Below are positions 34,830 to 47,599 of a stretch of 64,000 bases of DNA, one piece after another. The stretch is from contig CM035807.1 of assembly GCA_020466095.1 (NCBI GenBank), positions 103,992,002 to 104,056,001 of the forward strand. Direction: 5' to 3'. The position numbers were made by a program, and so were the translations under genes. Under the pieces are notes generated by a model, which saw only the letters and a program-made list of their open reading frames with translations, ran no database searches and had not been told where the DNA came from. The stretch's first letter is position 1. Each line of letters starts with the position of its first letter. The DNA comes from Chlorops oryzae. Its lineage: Eukaryota; Arthropoda; Insecta; Diptera; Chloropidae.

Positions 34830-36130
34830 CAATAAACATAAATCAGATTACAGTGTGTTTTAATTTTTTAAAGCTCATCTCGCTTACCGGGGATTTCAAA
34901 ATTAACCTCCTCTCAACTAGCGGACCATAAGCAAATGTGTTCGGCGCATTCTCTTGTCCCCCCCTCGTTATGTTATTTTCCTCAATGCCCACAAAAAAAA
35001 GAGCATCCAAGCATTAAAACTTTGTATTTCCATCGTAATTAAAGCGCTTTTTACGCTTTGTGAGTTTTTCTGCATTTTCACTGCGCGTCCATAAAACAAA
35101 AACAACAACAACAACAACCGCAAAAAAAGTGAAAATTTCAAATTCGTTTTTCATATAATATTTTTCTCTCACTTTTCCATCAATCTTCTCTTCAATTGCT
35201 GCAATCGCCGAAGATAGTTTCCATCATCGTAACGTGATTAGAAAATGCGCTTTTCTTTGCGATGAATAGAAAAAATCAATGATTTTTTAAAATATTTTTC
35301 TCTTCACTCTAAGTGCTCGTACCTTTGTGAGGAAAAAGTGAGAAATTACAGACGATTACGGTCAATTTTCCGTTATTTTTTCCCCCAACCATTTTTTTTT
35401 TTTAAAATTAAATCTTCATAATGCGATGTTTTTGCTTAAAGAAACATTTCTAGGTACCCAAAGAAAACTGAGTTTTAGTTTATCTAATTTTTCTTCTTCG
35501 TATTTCGAAGAATTGGAAAATATTGAACATTTTCTCTGCAGTTTGGAAATTGCTCAGAGTGCTTTTCACGGAAAATATTTGCTTTGGGAAATTAACTTAA
35601 AACGTGCAGGCTATTTTATTTCTTTATTGAGTGCGGAGCTCGCCTTCCTTTGGGGGGAGAAAAGCGATTGAAAATGTTTTTTGAAATTATAGAATTTGTA
35701 TAGCCAATGCAGTCAATCTCTGTACAAGGACCCAGAAAACTTTTGGAATCATTAGGGAATCATTTAATTGTCCTAATTTGGAGTGTGAGCTAACTCTTAG
35801 TTCCTTATCAAGATTCTTACGCTGGGTATAAGAAATTTGCAGAGCATTCCGAAAGTAGAATACATCGGGTGACTCGGGGAGAAGTGTTCGATATTCTGTT
35901 TGAGGTGCATTTTCAACCTTTACAATGGCAAATATATAGAACCAATATATAGCACCTATATATAATAGCAATATAATAGCACCTCCTTAAATATTTATGA
36001 GACTGTCGACGTTAAGGAAGTTGCTCATTGGCGAGGCTGTTTTGGACCTTTTCAAAAAAAAAATTCCTGACAGAAAACAAAAAGAGCTTTCTCAATTTAG
36101 TTTTTTTGATTTTCTTAGGAATGAATGAAA
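34830..36130. other. Non-coding, no gene seen
   Basis: Contains an AAC/CAA-rich patch at 35093-35122 that looks like a fly 5' UTR, and an A+T-rich open plus frame at 35426-35671 without recognisable motifs. Confidence 0.4.
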
Positions 36131-37660
36131 GTTAATAGATAAATACTTTGTTTTTTTTATGTGAAGGTGGTTCAAAAAGTTCTCGACCGTCAAAGTGGAT
36201 GCTCAAAAAACAGAGTTTTAGTGCTGGCTGCCACGATTTCATGTCTTCAAGTTGGTATAAAGAAAAATATGTTATATTCATGAAAAATTATCCATCGATT
36301 TTGGGTATATTTTTTTGTAGTTCAGTGTAAAAAAAAAAATCGTTAAAAATTTGTTAAAATTATGATTGAGGTTCAAGCCACAATGGTGACAATTCTGTTC
36401 TGATTCCACTTTGTTTCATTACAATCGTTCCAGTTGAACTGGCGAAAGTCGTGGCAGCCAGTTAAAAAAAGTGGTTTCGAGATAAATGCGTTTTAAAGTT
36501 TGAAGCAACGCTAAAATTGCTCCTTTTAGCGCAGATCTTGCTCGACAAAGAAGGCTATATCCTCTTAACTATTTCGAATTTCAAAAAATCCTTTTAGCAC
36601 GCTATTCTCAAATATCCAAACTATAAAAAATGAAAAAAAAAATTTTTTCCCATGTGGCAGCCCCCTTAAATAGCACTGTGCTCGAATTTGGTACTTTTTT
36701 TTACCGACAATCATGGAGACAATTGTAGATACATATATGGGGTTGCGTAATCAGTCCCATCAACAATTTTTCTAGATTGGCTCTAGATTTTTGAGATATC
36801 GCGGTTTCAAAATTATTTTTAAAAAATTGAAGCATACATTTGGGGGTAGTGAAACTGTTTGACATTCGATTTTTTAAAAATATTATTTTAACTTTTAAGA
36901 CACAGTTCAAAAAGAGCTTTAAATTGGATGTTATTTAACAAAACGGCATAATGGAAAGTACAAGGCTAGGAATCGAGAGCTCTATCAAACCCCAAAAAAA
37001 CTATCGGAAAATTTTTTTCGGTTTTATTTATCGGATTACTTTTTTTGATGTGATTAGAATAATGCAAAGTTATAGAAAATTTACTTTGTCTTAACTTTTA
37101 TGTGAAGTGGTTCAATTTCTGACTAGATGAATCGCCAAAAAAAAAAGTATAGAGCTGGCTGCCAGATTTAGTTCAATTGGGGTCGAAGTGGAAAACTGAA
37201 CAGGGTTAATTCAGAAATCGAAATATGATAAAAAAAATTTTTCCCTTACAATTTTGGCGGTTTGAAACATTAGCTCATCGATTCTGAGCTTATATTTTCT
37301 TTGTGTTCAGTGTAACAAAAAAATCGTAAAAAATTGTTAAAATTATGATTGAGGTTCAAGCCACAAATGGTGAAAATTATGTCTGATTCCACTTTGTTTC
37401 ATTACAATCGTTTCCAGTTGAAACTGGCGAAATCAGTGGCTGCCAGTTAAAAAAATGGTTTCGAGATAAATGCGTTTAAATTTGAAGCAACGTTAAAATT
37501 GCTCGTTTTAGCGCAGATCTTGCTCGACAAAGAGGCTAATATTCTAAACTATTTCGATATTTCAAAAATCGCATTTTAGCTTACGCTATTCTCAAATATC
37601 CAAACTATAAAAAATGAAAAAAAAAAATTTCCCCCATGTGATAGCCCCTTAAATAGTTGG
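36130..37660. repeat. Direct duplication of a roughly 550-bp segment
   Basis: 36130-36665 and 37085-37655 share long blocks in order: GAGGTTCAAGCCACAA, GATTCCACTTTGTTTCATTA, TGGTTTCGAGATAAATGCGT, GCGCAGATCTTGCTCGACAA and CAAATATCCAAACTATAAAA. They differ by small indels. Each half has internal inverted words (CTGGCTGCCA versus TGGCAGCCAG), so a foldback transposon is likely. Confidence 0.85.
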
Positions 37661-37715
37661 TTAATGTTAACGTTTGGAGATCAATTTATAGGTCGACTTT
37701 ATTAGGAGTTACTAT

Positions 37716-37882
37716 CAGTGGCGTATTAGCCTTATAGGCAACATAGGCAGCTGCCTAGGATGGCAAATTTCCAAATTTCGACTGTCAATGCGTTAATAAA
37801 AGAAAAGGTGAAAATTAGGCTGCTGTCTGAGGCATCACAATCGCAACTGCTTTAGGCGGCGAATCGTCTTAATCTGCCCCTG
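37716..37882. mobile_element. Short hAT-like MITE
   Basis: Starts CAGTGGCGTATTAGCC and ends AATCTGCCCCTG. Flanks GTTACTAT and GTTTTTAT agree at six of eight positions. It has an internal palindrome CAGCTGCC. It is 167 bp and non-coding. Confidence 0.6.
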
Positions 37883-39090
37883 GTTTTTATCGTAGCAATA
37901 AGGTACTTATGTGACCCAAAAGGAGCTTTTTATAAATACGATATCCTTCTTTGAGCTTCTTTTAGTTAACTGAATTGAATTTCTGTATTTCAAAATTCAA
38001 TCTATAAAATCCTTATTTCCTTGTTGTTGTTTTCTTTAGGGACACGGAATCCGATTACAATCGTTGTTGAACTTTTTATTAAAAATAAATATTTAGATTA
38101 GAAAGGATCCGAGTGCGATGCAAATAGCAATTGCAGATGCAAATACAAACGAAAGCAATGCAACAAAACACAGAATCGAAATGGAAAACTTTTCTGGCAA
38201 AAACTTAAAAGCGCCTGAAAGGAGAAAGTTAATATCGCATTTCTTATCTCACGCAAGTTCGTTTTGCATTAAACTGTGTTAAGTCCAAAGTCCCAATGAA
38301 ATTGGATTTTTTTTTCTTTTTGTTAAAAATTTCTTTTAAAAAGAACAAAGAAGCTGCAGCAAAGTACAATCGTCTCATTTCAAGTTGAAAGAACAAAGAA
38401 CAAAAGAAGAAAATAAAAAGGAATAAAAATTCTTCACAAATACCTTCGAGCGTTGTTTTCAAGCCCTCTCACTGCGGTTCGCACGGTTCGCACATTTTAT
38501 TTCTTTCTTATTTAAAACTTTAATTTTAATGCTAATGAAGTTTCCGAGCACTTTTCCGCAAATTGGATTTGTCGAGCGAAAGACGAGCGGGCGCTGAAAG
38601 CAAGAGCTTCTTTTTTTGGGGTGACACACACTATCCATGATGGTGGATCTTGTGTCAACAGTCTTAATTCGAATGCTGTTGAATTTATTTAAAATAAAGG
38701 CGTTTAATCTTGAAGTGCCTCAAGCAATGAGTAGACATTATAATATGGCAGTTAATTTTTTTTTTTTTCGATAATGAGAGGAGAATGTCTATTAAAAGTT
38801 GACAGAATGTTTTTTTTTTTTCATTACAGTCGAACCTCGGTTATCCGGCTTCTTTCTAATCCGAAGCTGTAATCCGACATGACTACGATTCTTAAATATT
38901 TGTAAGTTTTCTATTGTGTTTTTTAATTTACTAAATTTGATATATTTGACAGATTTTGGAGGTCTCAACTCTAGCGAGCGTACTCGCCCAGCGGCCACGG
39001 CGACTAGAGAGTAAATTTAAAAGTGTAATAAAGGACATAGGGCTGTCGTTCGAGTGTTGACAGGAACTAGGTTTTACATAAAAAGCTATT
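37883..39090. other. Non-coding; contains a Tigger-like end
   Basis: ACAGTCGAACCTCGGTTATC at 38825 resembles a pogo/Tigger terminal repeat. No partner end is seen nearby. The rest is A+T rich with T runs. Confidence 0.4.
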
Positions 39091-39091
39091 A

Positions 39092-39764
39092 TACAGGGTG
39101 TTCCATACTCAATAGATAAAAAAAAAATGGAGGTGATAGGGGGGGTCCAGACGGACCAAAAATCGTATGGCAGGGGGGTCGCAAATGCACCCCTGAGGAG
39201 TTAAATGCAAAAAACAATATTTTGGTTTTTTTCACTGGTGCTCCTCACTTACAGGCCGTAAATTCAAAATCACATATGATATGAAAAGCTTGGCGGTTTT
39301 CCGTTAACACTGCATACTACGATTTTAAATAATTCAACTCCGTTTTCTCTGGTACTGCCATCTAAGCCTAAAATAGTGTAATTTCGGCTTTTAAAGTGAT
39401 TTAATTCAAAAGAAATACGATCGAGCCATTTTTTTTTACTCTTTTCGAAAACTTTGAGTTTTTCTCTTCAATTTGATACCATGGTTCCACAATCAATGCA
39501 AAACTAAGGTTTGAAAATAATTATTTTGTATTTTTTACTCCCAGAAAAGTTATTTCAATCTAAGAAATTTAAAAATTTCTGAATAGTGTTTTAGTTTTAC
39601 ATATCCGCCTAAAAGTATGCTCACCAATTTAGTCGAATTCTTTCCGCGCCTCTAGCTCCTTACGAGTGCAAGATGAACCCCCATTTCCATAAAAATTTTT
39701 GCTTGTATGGTTCCCCCTATCACCTCCTTTTTTTTTTGATCCATTGAGTATGGAACACCCTGTA
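39092..39764. mobile_element. 673-bp MITE with TACAGGGTGTTCCAT ends and TA duplication
   Basis: TACAGGGTGTTCCATACTCA on the left is the reverse complement of TGAGTATGGAACACCCTGTA on the right. The inverted region extends about 50 bp, including GGAGGTGATAGGGGG. TA flanks both ends (39090-39091, 39765-39766), consistent with a Tc1/mariner-superfamily non-autonomous element. Confidence 0.92.
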
Positions 39765-40139
39765 TAGACATAAGGATTTTTATGTTATAAATAAATCAAT
39801 TGAAATCTCAATCTTATCGTTTATTTAACCGGAGTATAGGAAAATACGTATGACGTGCGTACCCAGTGCCATGACGTCATACAGTTTAACCCCTCATACC
39901 CAACAACTTGTTCTTGGATCATATAAATTCTCTTTTATTGATCGCGAATGTGATCAATGATCTTTTTAAAACATCAAGACGGCTCGCAAAAGATTCATCA
40001 ATGTGGCTTCGGATAAAGCAATCTTCCAAATGCTTGCTAAAATCTTCTTTTCAAACATAGGAATCCCGCTGGCTACAGTGAAATTCCGCATAAAAGAAGA
40101 ATATCTCGGCCTGGCAAACAATCTTTGGATCGAGGAAGA

Positions 40140-40560
40140 CTCTTCTGCAGGATTACTAGACAAACCTGGCCATCTCTGAACAAGAGACGATCCAGGGACC
40201 TAGTGCAACTCAGCAACATCTCCATCCATTAGACGGTATCAGTTCTCAGCGGCCACTGCCTGTTCGGAGCCCCATACAATGACTTTTGCTGGAGCTGTCG
40301 CTCGGAGGAGGAGGAGAAATCTACTCTCCACCTTCTGGGTCAGTGCCCGGCCTTATCGTCAAAAAGACTGTCTCTACTGGGACACACCTTTCTGACCAGC
40401 CTCACCGAACTGTCCGAATTCAAAATTTCAGACATCGCGCGGTTCATCAAGAAGTCAAATTGGATTTCATAGAAGTAGAAAGGGGCTAGTCGTGCCTCTC
40501 AATGGTATCACAAGGGGGCCTATATATGAGTCTACGTGAGCTATCAGCTGCCGCATCTAC
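40140..40560 (+). pseudogene. 3' end of a dead R1/Jockey-type LINE
   Basis: The plus strand encodes the typical C-terminus of these retrotransposon polyproteins: RRSRDLVQLSNISIH, then VLSGHCLFG, then a CX2CX10HX4C zinc-knuckle-like motif (CWSC...H...C), then FLTSLTELSEF and DIARFIKKSNWI. There is a stop inside and another after the last block. A short tail with GGTATCACAAGGGGGCC follows. It is 5' truncated and inactive. Confidence 0.75.
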
Positions 40561-42964
40561 CTATCTACCTTGCTGAAATTATGAGAACTTGACTTGAGTT
40601 CAAATTACTACATTTCAATTGAATGGCAGTTTGATGCCATTTTGATTTTATTCCTTAAATTTTCCTCACATCTTAATTCTGGATTTGGACGCCGAGGCCA
40701 ACGCCTTAAATCCGAAAAATGCCACTTTAAGGTCAAAAGTCAACAGAAAAAGTAAATCGAAAAATGAAGGGGGGCAAAAACCCTTCAACATTACGTCAGA
40801 TTTTAATCTCTGTTAGTGAAAAAGTTTTTTTTTCATTCCTGTGTTTTTTTAATAACCGTTCTATTTTATTACATTTTGTTTTGAAAATCTCGAAAATCCA
40901 ATTCCGACATTGCCTACTCAACAGACATCAGTTTGGCCCACTCACTTGTGCTTAGAAATTCTTATTTTCTTTCATTACTTTCATTTTATCGTCGTCGTCG
41001 TCTTCGTCATCGTCATCGTCGTCGTCGTCATGTCTGACTTTCCTTGATTTCGCATTTTCCGGAAATGCCAGTAAAAATTGCTGTCCCACTTACTAGTACA
41101 AGTATATTGTGGACATTTCTGACTTTCATTGCTGCCAAGAAAAAAATTTTACCCGCAAGACTTTTGGATTTATTTATTCCGACCATAACATCTCCGACTT
41201 CTTTCACTTTATCTGTAGACATAGTATTAAAAAAAAAAGAATAAAAATAAGAAATAAAAATAAATAAAAATCACTCGATATTAAATACCCAGCAATGCTC
41301 AGGCTTCATTTTTTCCTAGACACTTTATTTAACTTAGCTCATGTCCTTCTATCGGGATAATTTTACTTCGGGGTAAGGAAAAGGGAAAAATAATTTTTAT
41401 TAAAATTTTGACCATAAATAATTGTTGGTTAGGTCTCAATCTCACATATTGCCGGATTAAGAAGACAGTTTTGTAAATTAGACTAGAAGACTAGAAGCCC
41501 CACTAAAGCACTCTTCGATGACCGAGCATGTGAATCTCTTAAGTCTCTCAGCTTATGAATGGAGTGAATTATCGAGCAATGTTCGTCGACCTTGGGTATA
41601 AAAATCCGAGAACCAATGACCGAAGTCACAAAATTTTTTCAATCAAAAAAAATTTTTTTTCTTCACAAAGACTTTGTCGAAAGCAGATAATTTAAAGAAT
41701 AATAAAATATTTCTATCATCTGGGGTGTCTCACAACGCTTCCGTTTCAATTTTTCTGATGACAAATATTAATTTCTATTCTTAAGGATATTCCGTCCGAT
41801 TTTGCACTCCTTTCCATGTCTATGCTATGTGATGTGACATTTTCTACGGGGCTTTTATGTTGAAATAGCTTTTTAACATGACGTTCAAATTTCTGTGGAT
41901 GTAGAACATGTTTTCCTTTCATTCGTTCATTCAAACAAAGTTGAAAAAAAAAAAAAAAAAAAAACGGGGTCACTTTCATTGAGAGGGAAACTTTTCTCAA
42001 AGCTAAACGTTTTTCTCTGGTTATTTACATATGCGCTTACAAAACATATTTTCATGAATTTCCATGTAACATTTTCATTTTGTTTATTACTCTTTTACTT
42101 TGCCTTCTTTCATTTTGGCTGCAAACCGTTTTATGTGTAATTGCTTTACAAAAAGGATTTAACGCCTTGTTATGCCCTTTGCCGTCTGAAATTTATTCTT
42201 TTGGAGTTGGTTTCTTTTGCCCTAAATACATTTAAAGTTTTGTGTTTAATGATATTTCCGAAAGAGAAGAAAACGAAAAAAAAAAAGAAAAAGTCCGATC
42301 GGTCAGTTGGGAACAATGTGGATTTTTAATATAAGTATAAAATAGAAAATAATAATTATACTTCAATTTTTAAATTAAAATTGCATATTAAAGTTTTCAA
42401 AATCAATTTCATAAATATTTTAGATCCCTGTCAGTGCTCGTACTTCTACCACTTTGATGGTAGATCTACCACTACCACTACCATACTGTTATTTTCTTTA
42501 GAAATATAGGATTCAGAAATTTTTGTTTTTCAAATTTGTTTGTTCACATATCCAAAGAGTATGTAATGCTAAAACAGGATATAATGTACTCTTTCGTTGC
42601 CTTTTAAAAATCAAACACTGAAAGCATGAAATCGGGGAAAGGAAGACAACGTTCTATATGAAAACAACGCAAAAGCTACGAATTCGTAGAAGCGATCACG
42701 GCAAGAACAAAACAATCGGATTGCTCGCCTCGACAAACTATCGAAAACATCGATGGTTTTTGAAGACTATCGATAATTTTGATTCATTGACATTTACTTT
42801 AGCATTGGAAAGGTGGTGCTGGCGGTGAGAGAGGGCTTTCTTCTTTTTAAAATGGACAGATTCCTAAAAATGCCTTTATTTAGATAAGGGCGAGAGCCGC
42901 TCGAAAATTTTTTCAATTATCACAACTATCGATTGTAAAAATTATCGATACTCGAAACTATCGA
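40561..42964. other. Non-coding with small tandem tracts
   Basis: CGT/CAT triplet repeats at 40990-41031, A runs at 41943-41963 and 42274-42290. ATCGAT/TATCGATA words cluster at 42735-42775 and 42925-42965, similar to the array at 28.2 kb. No gene is seen. Confidence 0.5.
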
Positions 42965-44575
42965 TGATGATGGTGATAATAATGGTGATGATGGTGATGA
43001 TGAGATGGTGATGATGGTGAATGGTATGTGATTGGTGATGATGGTTGTATGATAGATGGTGTGATGGATGTTGATGTATGTGATGGTTTGATATGGTGTA
43101 TGATGATGTGATGGTGTTGATGATGGTGGTGATGATGATGTGTATGATGGTGAATGGTGATGATGTGATGATGATTGATGAGGTGATGAGTGATGTATGA
43201 TGGTGTTGATGATGGTGGTGATGATGATGATGATGATGGTAATGGTGATGGTAATGATGATGGTGATGGTGATGATGATGGTGATGATGGTAATGGTGAT
43301 GATGGTGAGGTTAATAATGTTGACGGTGAGGTTAATGATGTTGATGGTAAGGTTAATGATGTTGATGATGGTGAGGTTAGTGAAGATGATGGCGATGATT
43401 TTGGTGATGATGATGGAGACGATGGTGTTGATGGTGTTAATGGTGATGATGATGGTGATGAATGATGGTGATGATGATGGTGGTGATGATGATGATGGTG
43501 ATGATGATGGTGGTATGATGAGATGGTGGTGATGATGATGTTGATGATGTGATGTTGATGATGGTATGATGGAGACGATGGTGTGATGATGATGATGATG
43601 TGATGATGGTGTTGATGGTGTTGATGGTGATGATGGTGTTGATGGTGATGATGATGTTGATGATGGTGATGATGGTGATGGTGAGGTTAGTGAAGATTAT
43701 GGTGATGATGATGGAGACGATGGTGATGATGATGATGATGGAGATTATGGTGTTGATGGTGATGATGGTGTTGATGATGTTGATGATGTTGATGGTGTTG
43801 ATGGTGTTGATGGTTTTGATAGTGTTGATGGTGATGATGATCTTGATGATGGTGATGGTGAGGTTAGTGAAGATTATGGTGATGATGATGGAGACGATGG
43901 TGATGATGATGATGGTGAGGATGGAGATTATGGTGTTGATGGTGATGATGGAGTTCATGTTGTTGATGGTGATGATGATGGTGTTGATGGGGTTGATGGT
44001 GATGATGGTGATGATGGTGTTGATGATGTTGATGGTGTTGATGGTGTTGATGGTGTTGATGGTTTTGATGGTGTTGATGGTGATGTGATGATGTTGATGA
44101 TGGTGATGATGGTGATGATGGTGAGGTTAGTGAAGATTATGGTGATGATGATGGAGACGATGGTGATGATGATGATGGTGATGGAGATTATGGTGTTGAT
44201 GGTGATGATGTTTTGTGTTGATGGTGTTGATGGTTTTGATGGTGTTGATGGTGATGATGATGTTGATGATGGTGAGGTTAGTGAAGATTATGATGTGTGA
44301 GTGATGTTGATGGTGTTGATGATGGTGTATGATGGTGATGGTGAGTTGAGTGAAATTATGGTGATGATGATGTGAGCGATGGTGAGGATTGAGATGATGG
44401 AGATTATGGTGATGATGGTGTTGATGATGTGATGGTGTGATGGTTTTGATGGTGTTGATGGTGATGATGATGTTGATGATGGTGAGGTTAGTGATTGATG
44501 GTGATGATGATGGTGATGATGATGGTGATGATGATGGTGATGATGGTGTTGATGGTGATGGATGATGATGGTGTT
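42965..44575. repeat. 1.6-kb GAT/GGT microsatellite with higher-order units
   Basis: Plus strand built of GATGATGGT-type triplets. From about 43310 onward a longer unit recurs, marked by GGTGAGGTTAGTGAAGATTA and GATGGAGACGATGG, spaced about 180-250 bp apart. This shows unequal exchange among higher-order blocks. Edges (42965-43190 and 44290-44420) are more ragged, with many single-base deletions. Frames coding poly-Asp/Gly or Met/Val are composition artefacts. Confidence 0.95.
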
Positions 44576-45022
44576 CAAATTTGAAAATATACCTTCCGAC
44601 AGTTCTCCAGCTCTAGTGAGATGACTGAGAATTTCTTCAATTCATTGCTTTATATACGTTTCCGAAATCATGAATTCAGTGAGAATTGTAGGAATTTTTT
44701 TGAAAAAAGCACCATTTCTCGGGGTAGTTTTGCATTTGGAGGGACATACTGATTGAAAATTTGTTTTTAGGACGAATACCATCAAAGGGAACTATGAGCG
44801 TAATCGGAGGGTACTTTTGGGGGTTCAAGCCCCCATCGAAATGTGGGGAATTACAAAGGGGATTGAGAAAATGATCTCGGTGGATAGTTTTGTTATGCTT
44901 TAAACCTCTTCCGAAAATAATTTTCTGCGTCGGTGCGTTTTGGTGCGTTTCCATGTTTTCCACGAACCCCACCATGGCTTGTTTTAAACCAGCCCTCGGA
45001 CTTAACGAGCCATAGATTTAAG
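44576..45022. other. Non-coding
   Basis: Includes a GGGGGTTCAAGCCCCC palindrome at 44818-44833. A minus-strand open frame at 44676-44975 has no recognisable motif. Confidence 0.4.
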
Positions 45023-45621
45023 CAGTGATGCCAACTTAACGCTTTTCGCGCTAGATCTAGCGCTTTTGGAAGGCCCGCGGCGCGAAAACTTCTTTTCAGC
45101 GCTAAGCTATTTTTGCGCGAAATCTAACGCTTTTTCGTTGCGTTCATTTCAGTTTTCAAAGCAGTTTTTCCTTAAATTTTTAACATTGTAATAACGTAAG
45201 CCAAGTATTGCTTCCTAACTCAACAGCTTAAAGATGAACCAATGATGAATCTGGCTGCTTTAATTTTGTGATTGCGTTTAGACGAGAGAAACATTTTGCG
45301 TGACTATTTTGTGATATAGAATGGCATATGGGAAAGAAAGATATGGTTGTTCGGTGTCACATCGTTTCTAATCTAATCGCAGACTTGTAAGAAGAATATT
45401 TAATCATTTGTTTTATAATAAATATTCAAAGAAAAAAAAAAAACATCAAAATATACAATGATCTTTTTAGAAAAACAACACGTTCCCTTCCAAAAACGCT
45501 TTCTTTTGGTTGATTTAGCGCTTTTTGAAATTAGATATTGGGAATCATTGATTTCCGATGCTTTTTAGCGGTTTTTCAAAATTAATCAGCGCTTTTTGCT
45601 TCTGAGGAGTTGGCAACACTG
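45023..45621. mobile_element. hAT-like element with GCGCTTTTT core
   Basis: Starts CAGTGATGCCAACTTAACGC and ends GAGTTGGCAACACTG in opposite orientation. The interior repeats AGCGCTTTTT-type words, facing opposite ways in the two halves. The flanking octamers do not match clearly. Confidence 0.75.
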
Positions 45622-47182
45622 GTTCTCAGCCTAAGCATTTAAAAATGCAGCTAGATATCTGATACTGATAACATTCCGTTCGTTTTCCCTGCCCGAAAAG
45701 AAAGCCATAATTATAGTTGATACAATCTGAAGGACTCCGAAGGAGTATAAATATAACTTCACAACAACAGCAAAAAAAAAACAACAAAAATTCAATTAAA
45801 GGTGCTATCCATTACATCTCTGAAGGTATACATTCGATCGATAAGGTCATACGTGCGTATGAGTAATGTTGTTTGACGGCGTCATTCACATTACGTATAC
45901 GTCGTGAAAAAACTTTTCACCCCACGCATAAAATGCAAATGAAGTTGGAAATTATTGAAATGAAATGCCATTAAAAATAGCCCACTATTATCTCAACGCC
46001 AAAAGGTCAGAGATAATAGCGATTGCCATATGAGAATCAAATAAAAGGAAACCAACCGGGAATGATATTTATAACACAAAATTAATCTCTCCTCAGAGCC
46101 CTAAAATGAGAAATCACTTCGTTATATGCTCAACTATTGTTTGAGGCGTTTTTACGTTGCATCCCAACAGTCAGTCGGTTTGGGCACAGAAATTATCGTA
46201 TGACTGCAGTTGGCCAGAGGAGGCTTTATCGGCAAGGCTGAACGAATGCGCGCCCAAGCGCAATTAGGCTGCGGTGACTGACTGTAAAGTGTAAAATGGT
46301 TATTTTCTAGTGCGAGCTATCCGGTTAAACCTTGACATTTTATGTCATATACATCATGTGCATTATTCGAACATAACTGCATGTTTTACTTCGTTTCTTT
46401 TATTCACTATGTTTTCCACATCAAGGCACAAGTTCAAAGTCACGACCGGAAATCGTATAGATTCTCTGCAGACAATTTTACTGCATTGGCAATGGAGAAT
46501 ATTCTCCTGTTTGGCGCCACGGAAGCTGCAGTAGAGTAATCTTTTTTTTGTATTCATCATATGTATACATTGATGTTTAATGGTTTTTTTTTTTGCTGAA
46601 TATATTACGATGTAATTTACGTTAAAATTCACTCGAATCGAAAATAAATAAAATGTTATCGACGTCATTGTGATGAGACGAGAAGAGAAGAAACAGAAAA
46701 TTGAATTTCAACATCTCCCCTTTGTTCATTGGGTAAGATGCTCTCTTTGTGTTGAGTTGAGATGAGTGCATCCAATGCACGTGCCACTGCCATCACCTTG
46801 AGTATTGAGTATTGAGGAGACCTGAAAATGTCGAATTCATGGAGAAAGCAGCAGGTAATGTGAACGGTAAAATCAGAGAATTTAAATTGATGATGCTCGA
46901 CTTTGATTTTAAGACACAATTTTCGTAAAAGGACGAAGTGGCTTTATGCAACTCACGATGATTTGGTTAAGGTAAATTGGATAGAGCAAATGCGCAACTG
47001 AAGTGGCAAGATCAGGAGTCGACATCCAAGGATAAGAAAAATGTCTTATACAAATTGCATGGCTGTCAAGAAGATATTGCTCGCATTTACTTCAAGAAAA
47101 GAATTGGATTATTTAATAAAAAGAAAGCATTTGCTTTGGATTAAATGAAATCATTTTTTTTTTTTTGACGAACTCCTTGTGG
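45622..47182. other. Non-coding, no gene seen
   Basis: Mixed sequence with a GTATAAATAT TATA-like word at about 45744. It is somewhat less A+T rich around 46140-46270. Open frames at 46310-46668 lie on opposite strands and overlap, which argues against coding. Confidence 0.35.
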
Positions 47183-47190
47183 GTTTGTCC

Positions 47191-47591
47191 TAGTGATGCC
47201 ACGAATATTCGGCCACTATTCGGTATTCGGCCTATTCGGCGTCATTTTTCAGTATTCGGTATTCGGCCGAATAGTTAAAATATTCGGCCGAATACCGAAT
47301 AGTAGAAATAACTTATTAAAAAAATCAACACTAACTACAAATTAAATTTTTCTCACAATAACGTAAAAAAACTTAATTAACGAGAACTAAAAATACAGCA
47401 GATTTGCATTTTATTCTTTAGAAATATTCAGCGGCAGCTTTTGTCTTGACTCCAGCTAGTCGCGACTCGCGAGTAGGCCCAAGCTGTCTTTACTACGTGC
47501 CGAATATTCGGTTGCCGAATATTCGTTATTCGGCCGAGAGATTGACCGAATATTCGGTATTCGGCCAAATCCACTATTCGGGGCATCACTA
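47191..47591. mobile_element. hAT-like MITE with ATTCGG core and exact 8-bp duplication
   Basis: Ends TAGTGATGCC and GGCATCACTA are inverted. GTTTGTCC flanks both sides exactly (47183-47190, 47592-47599). The interior is dominated by ATTCGG/CCGAAT words arranged as TATTCGGCCGAATA palindromes at both ends. Confidence 0.93.
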
Positions 47592-47599
47592 GTTTGTCC

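Noticed and set aside
35426..35671. 81-codon plus-strand frame
   Set aside because: No recognised motif, and no supporting splice sites or neighbouring exons.
43190..44088. Poly-Asp/Gly and Met/Val open frames
   Set aside because: Translations of the GAT/GGT array in different frames on both strands.
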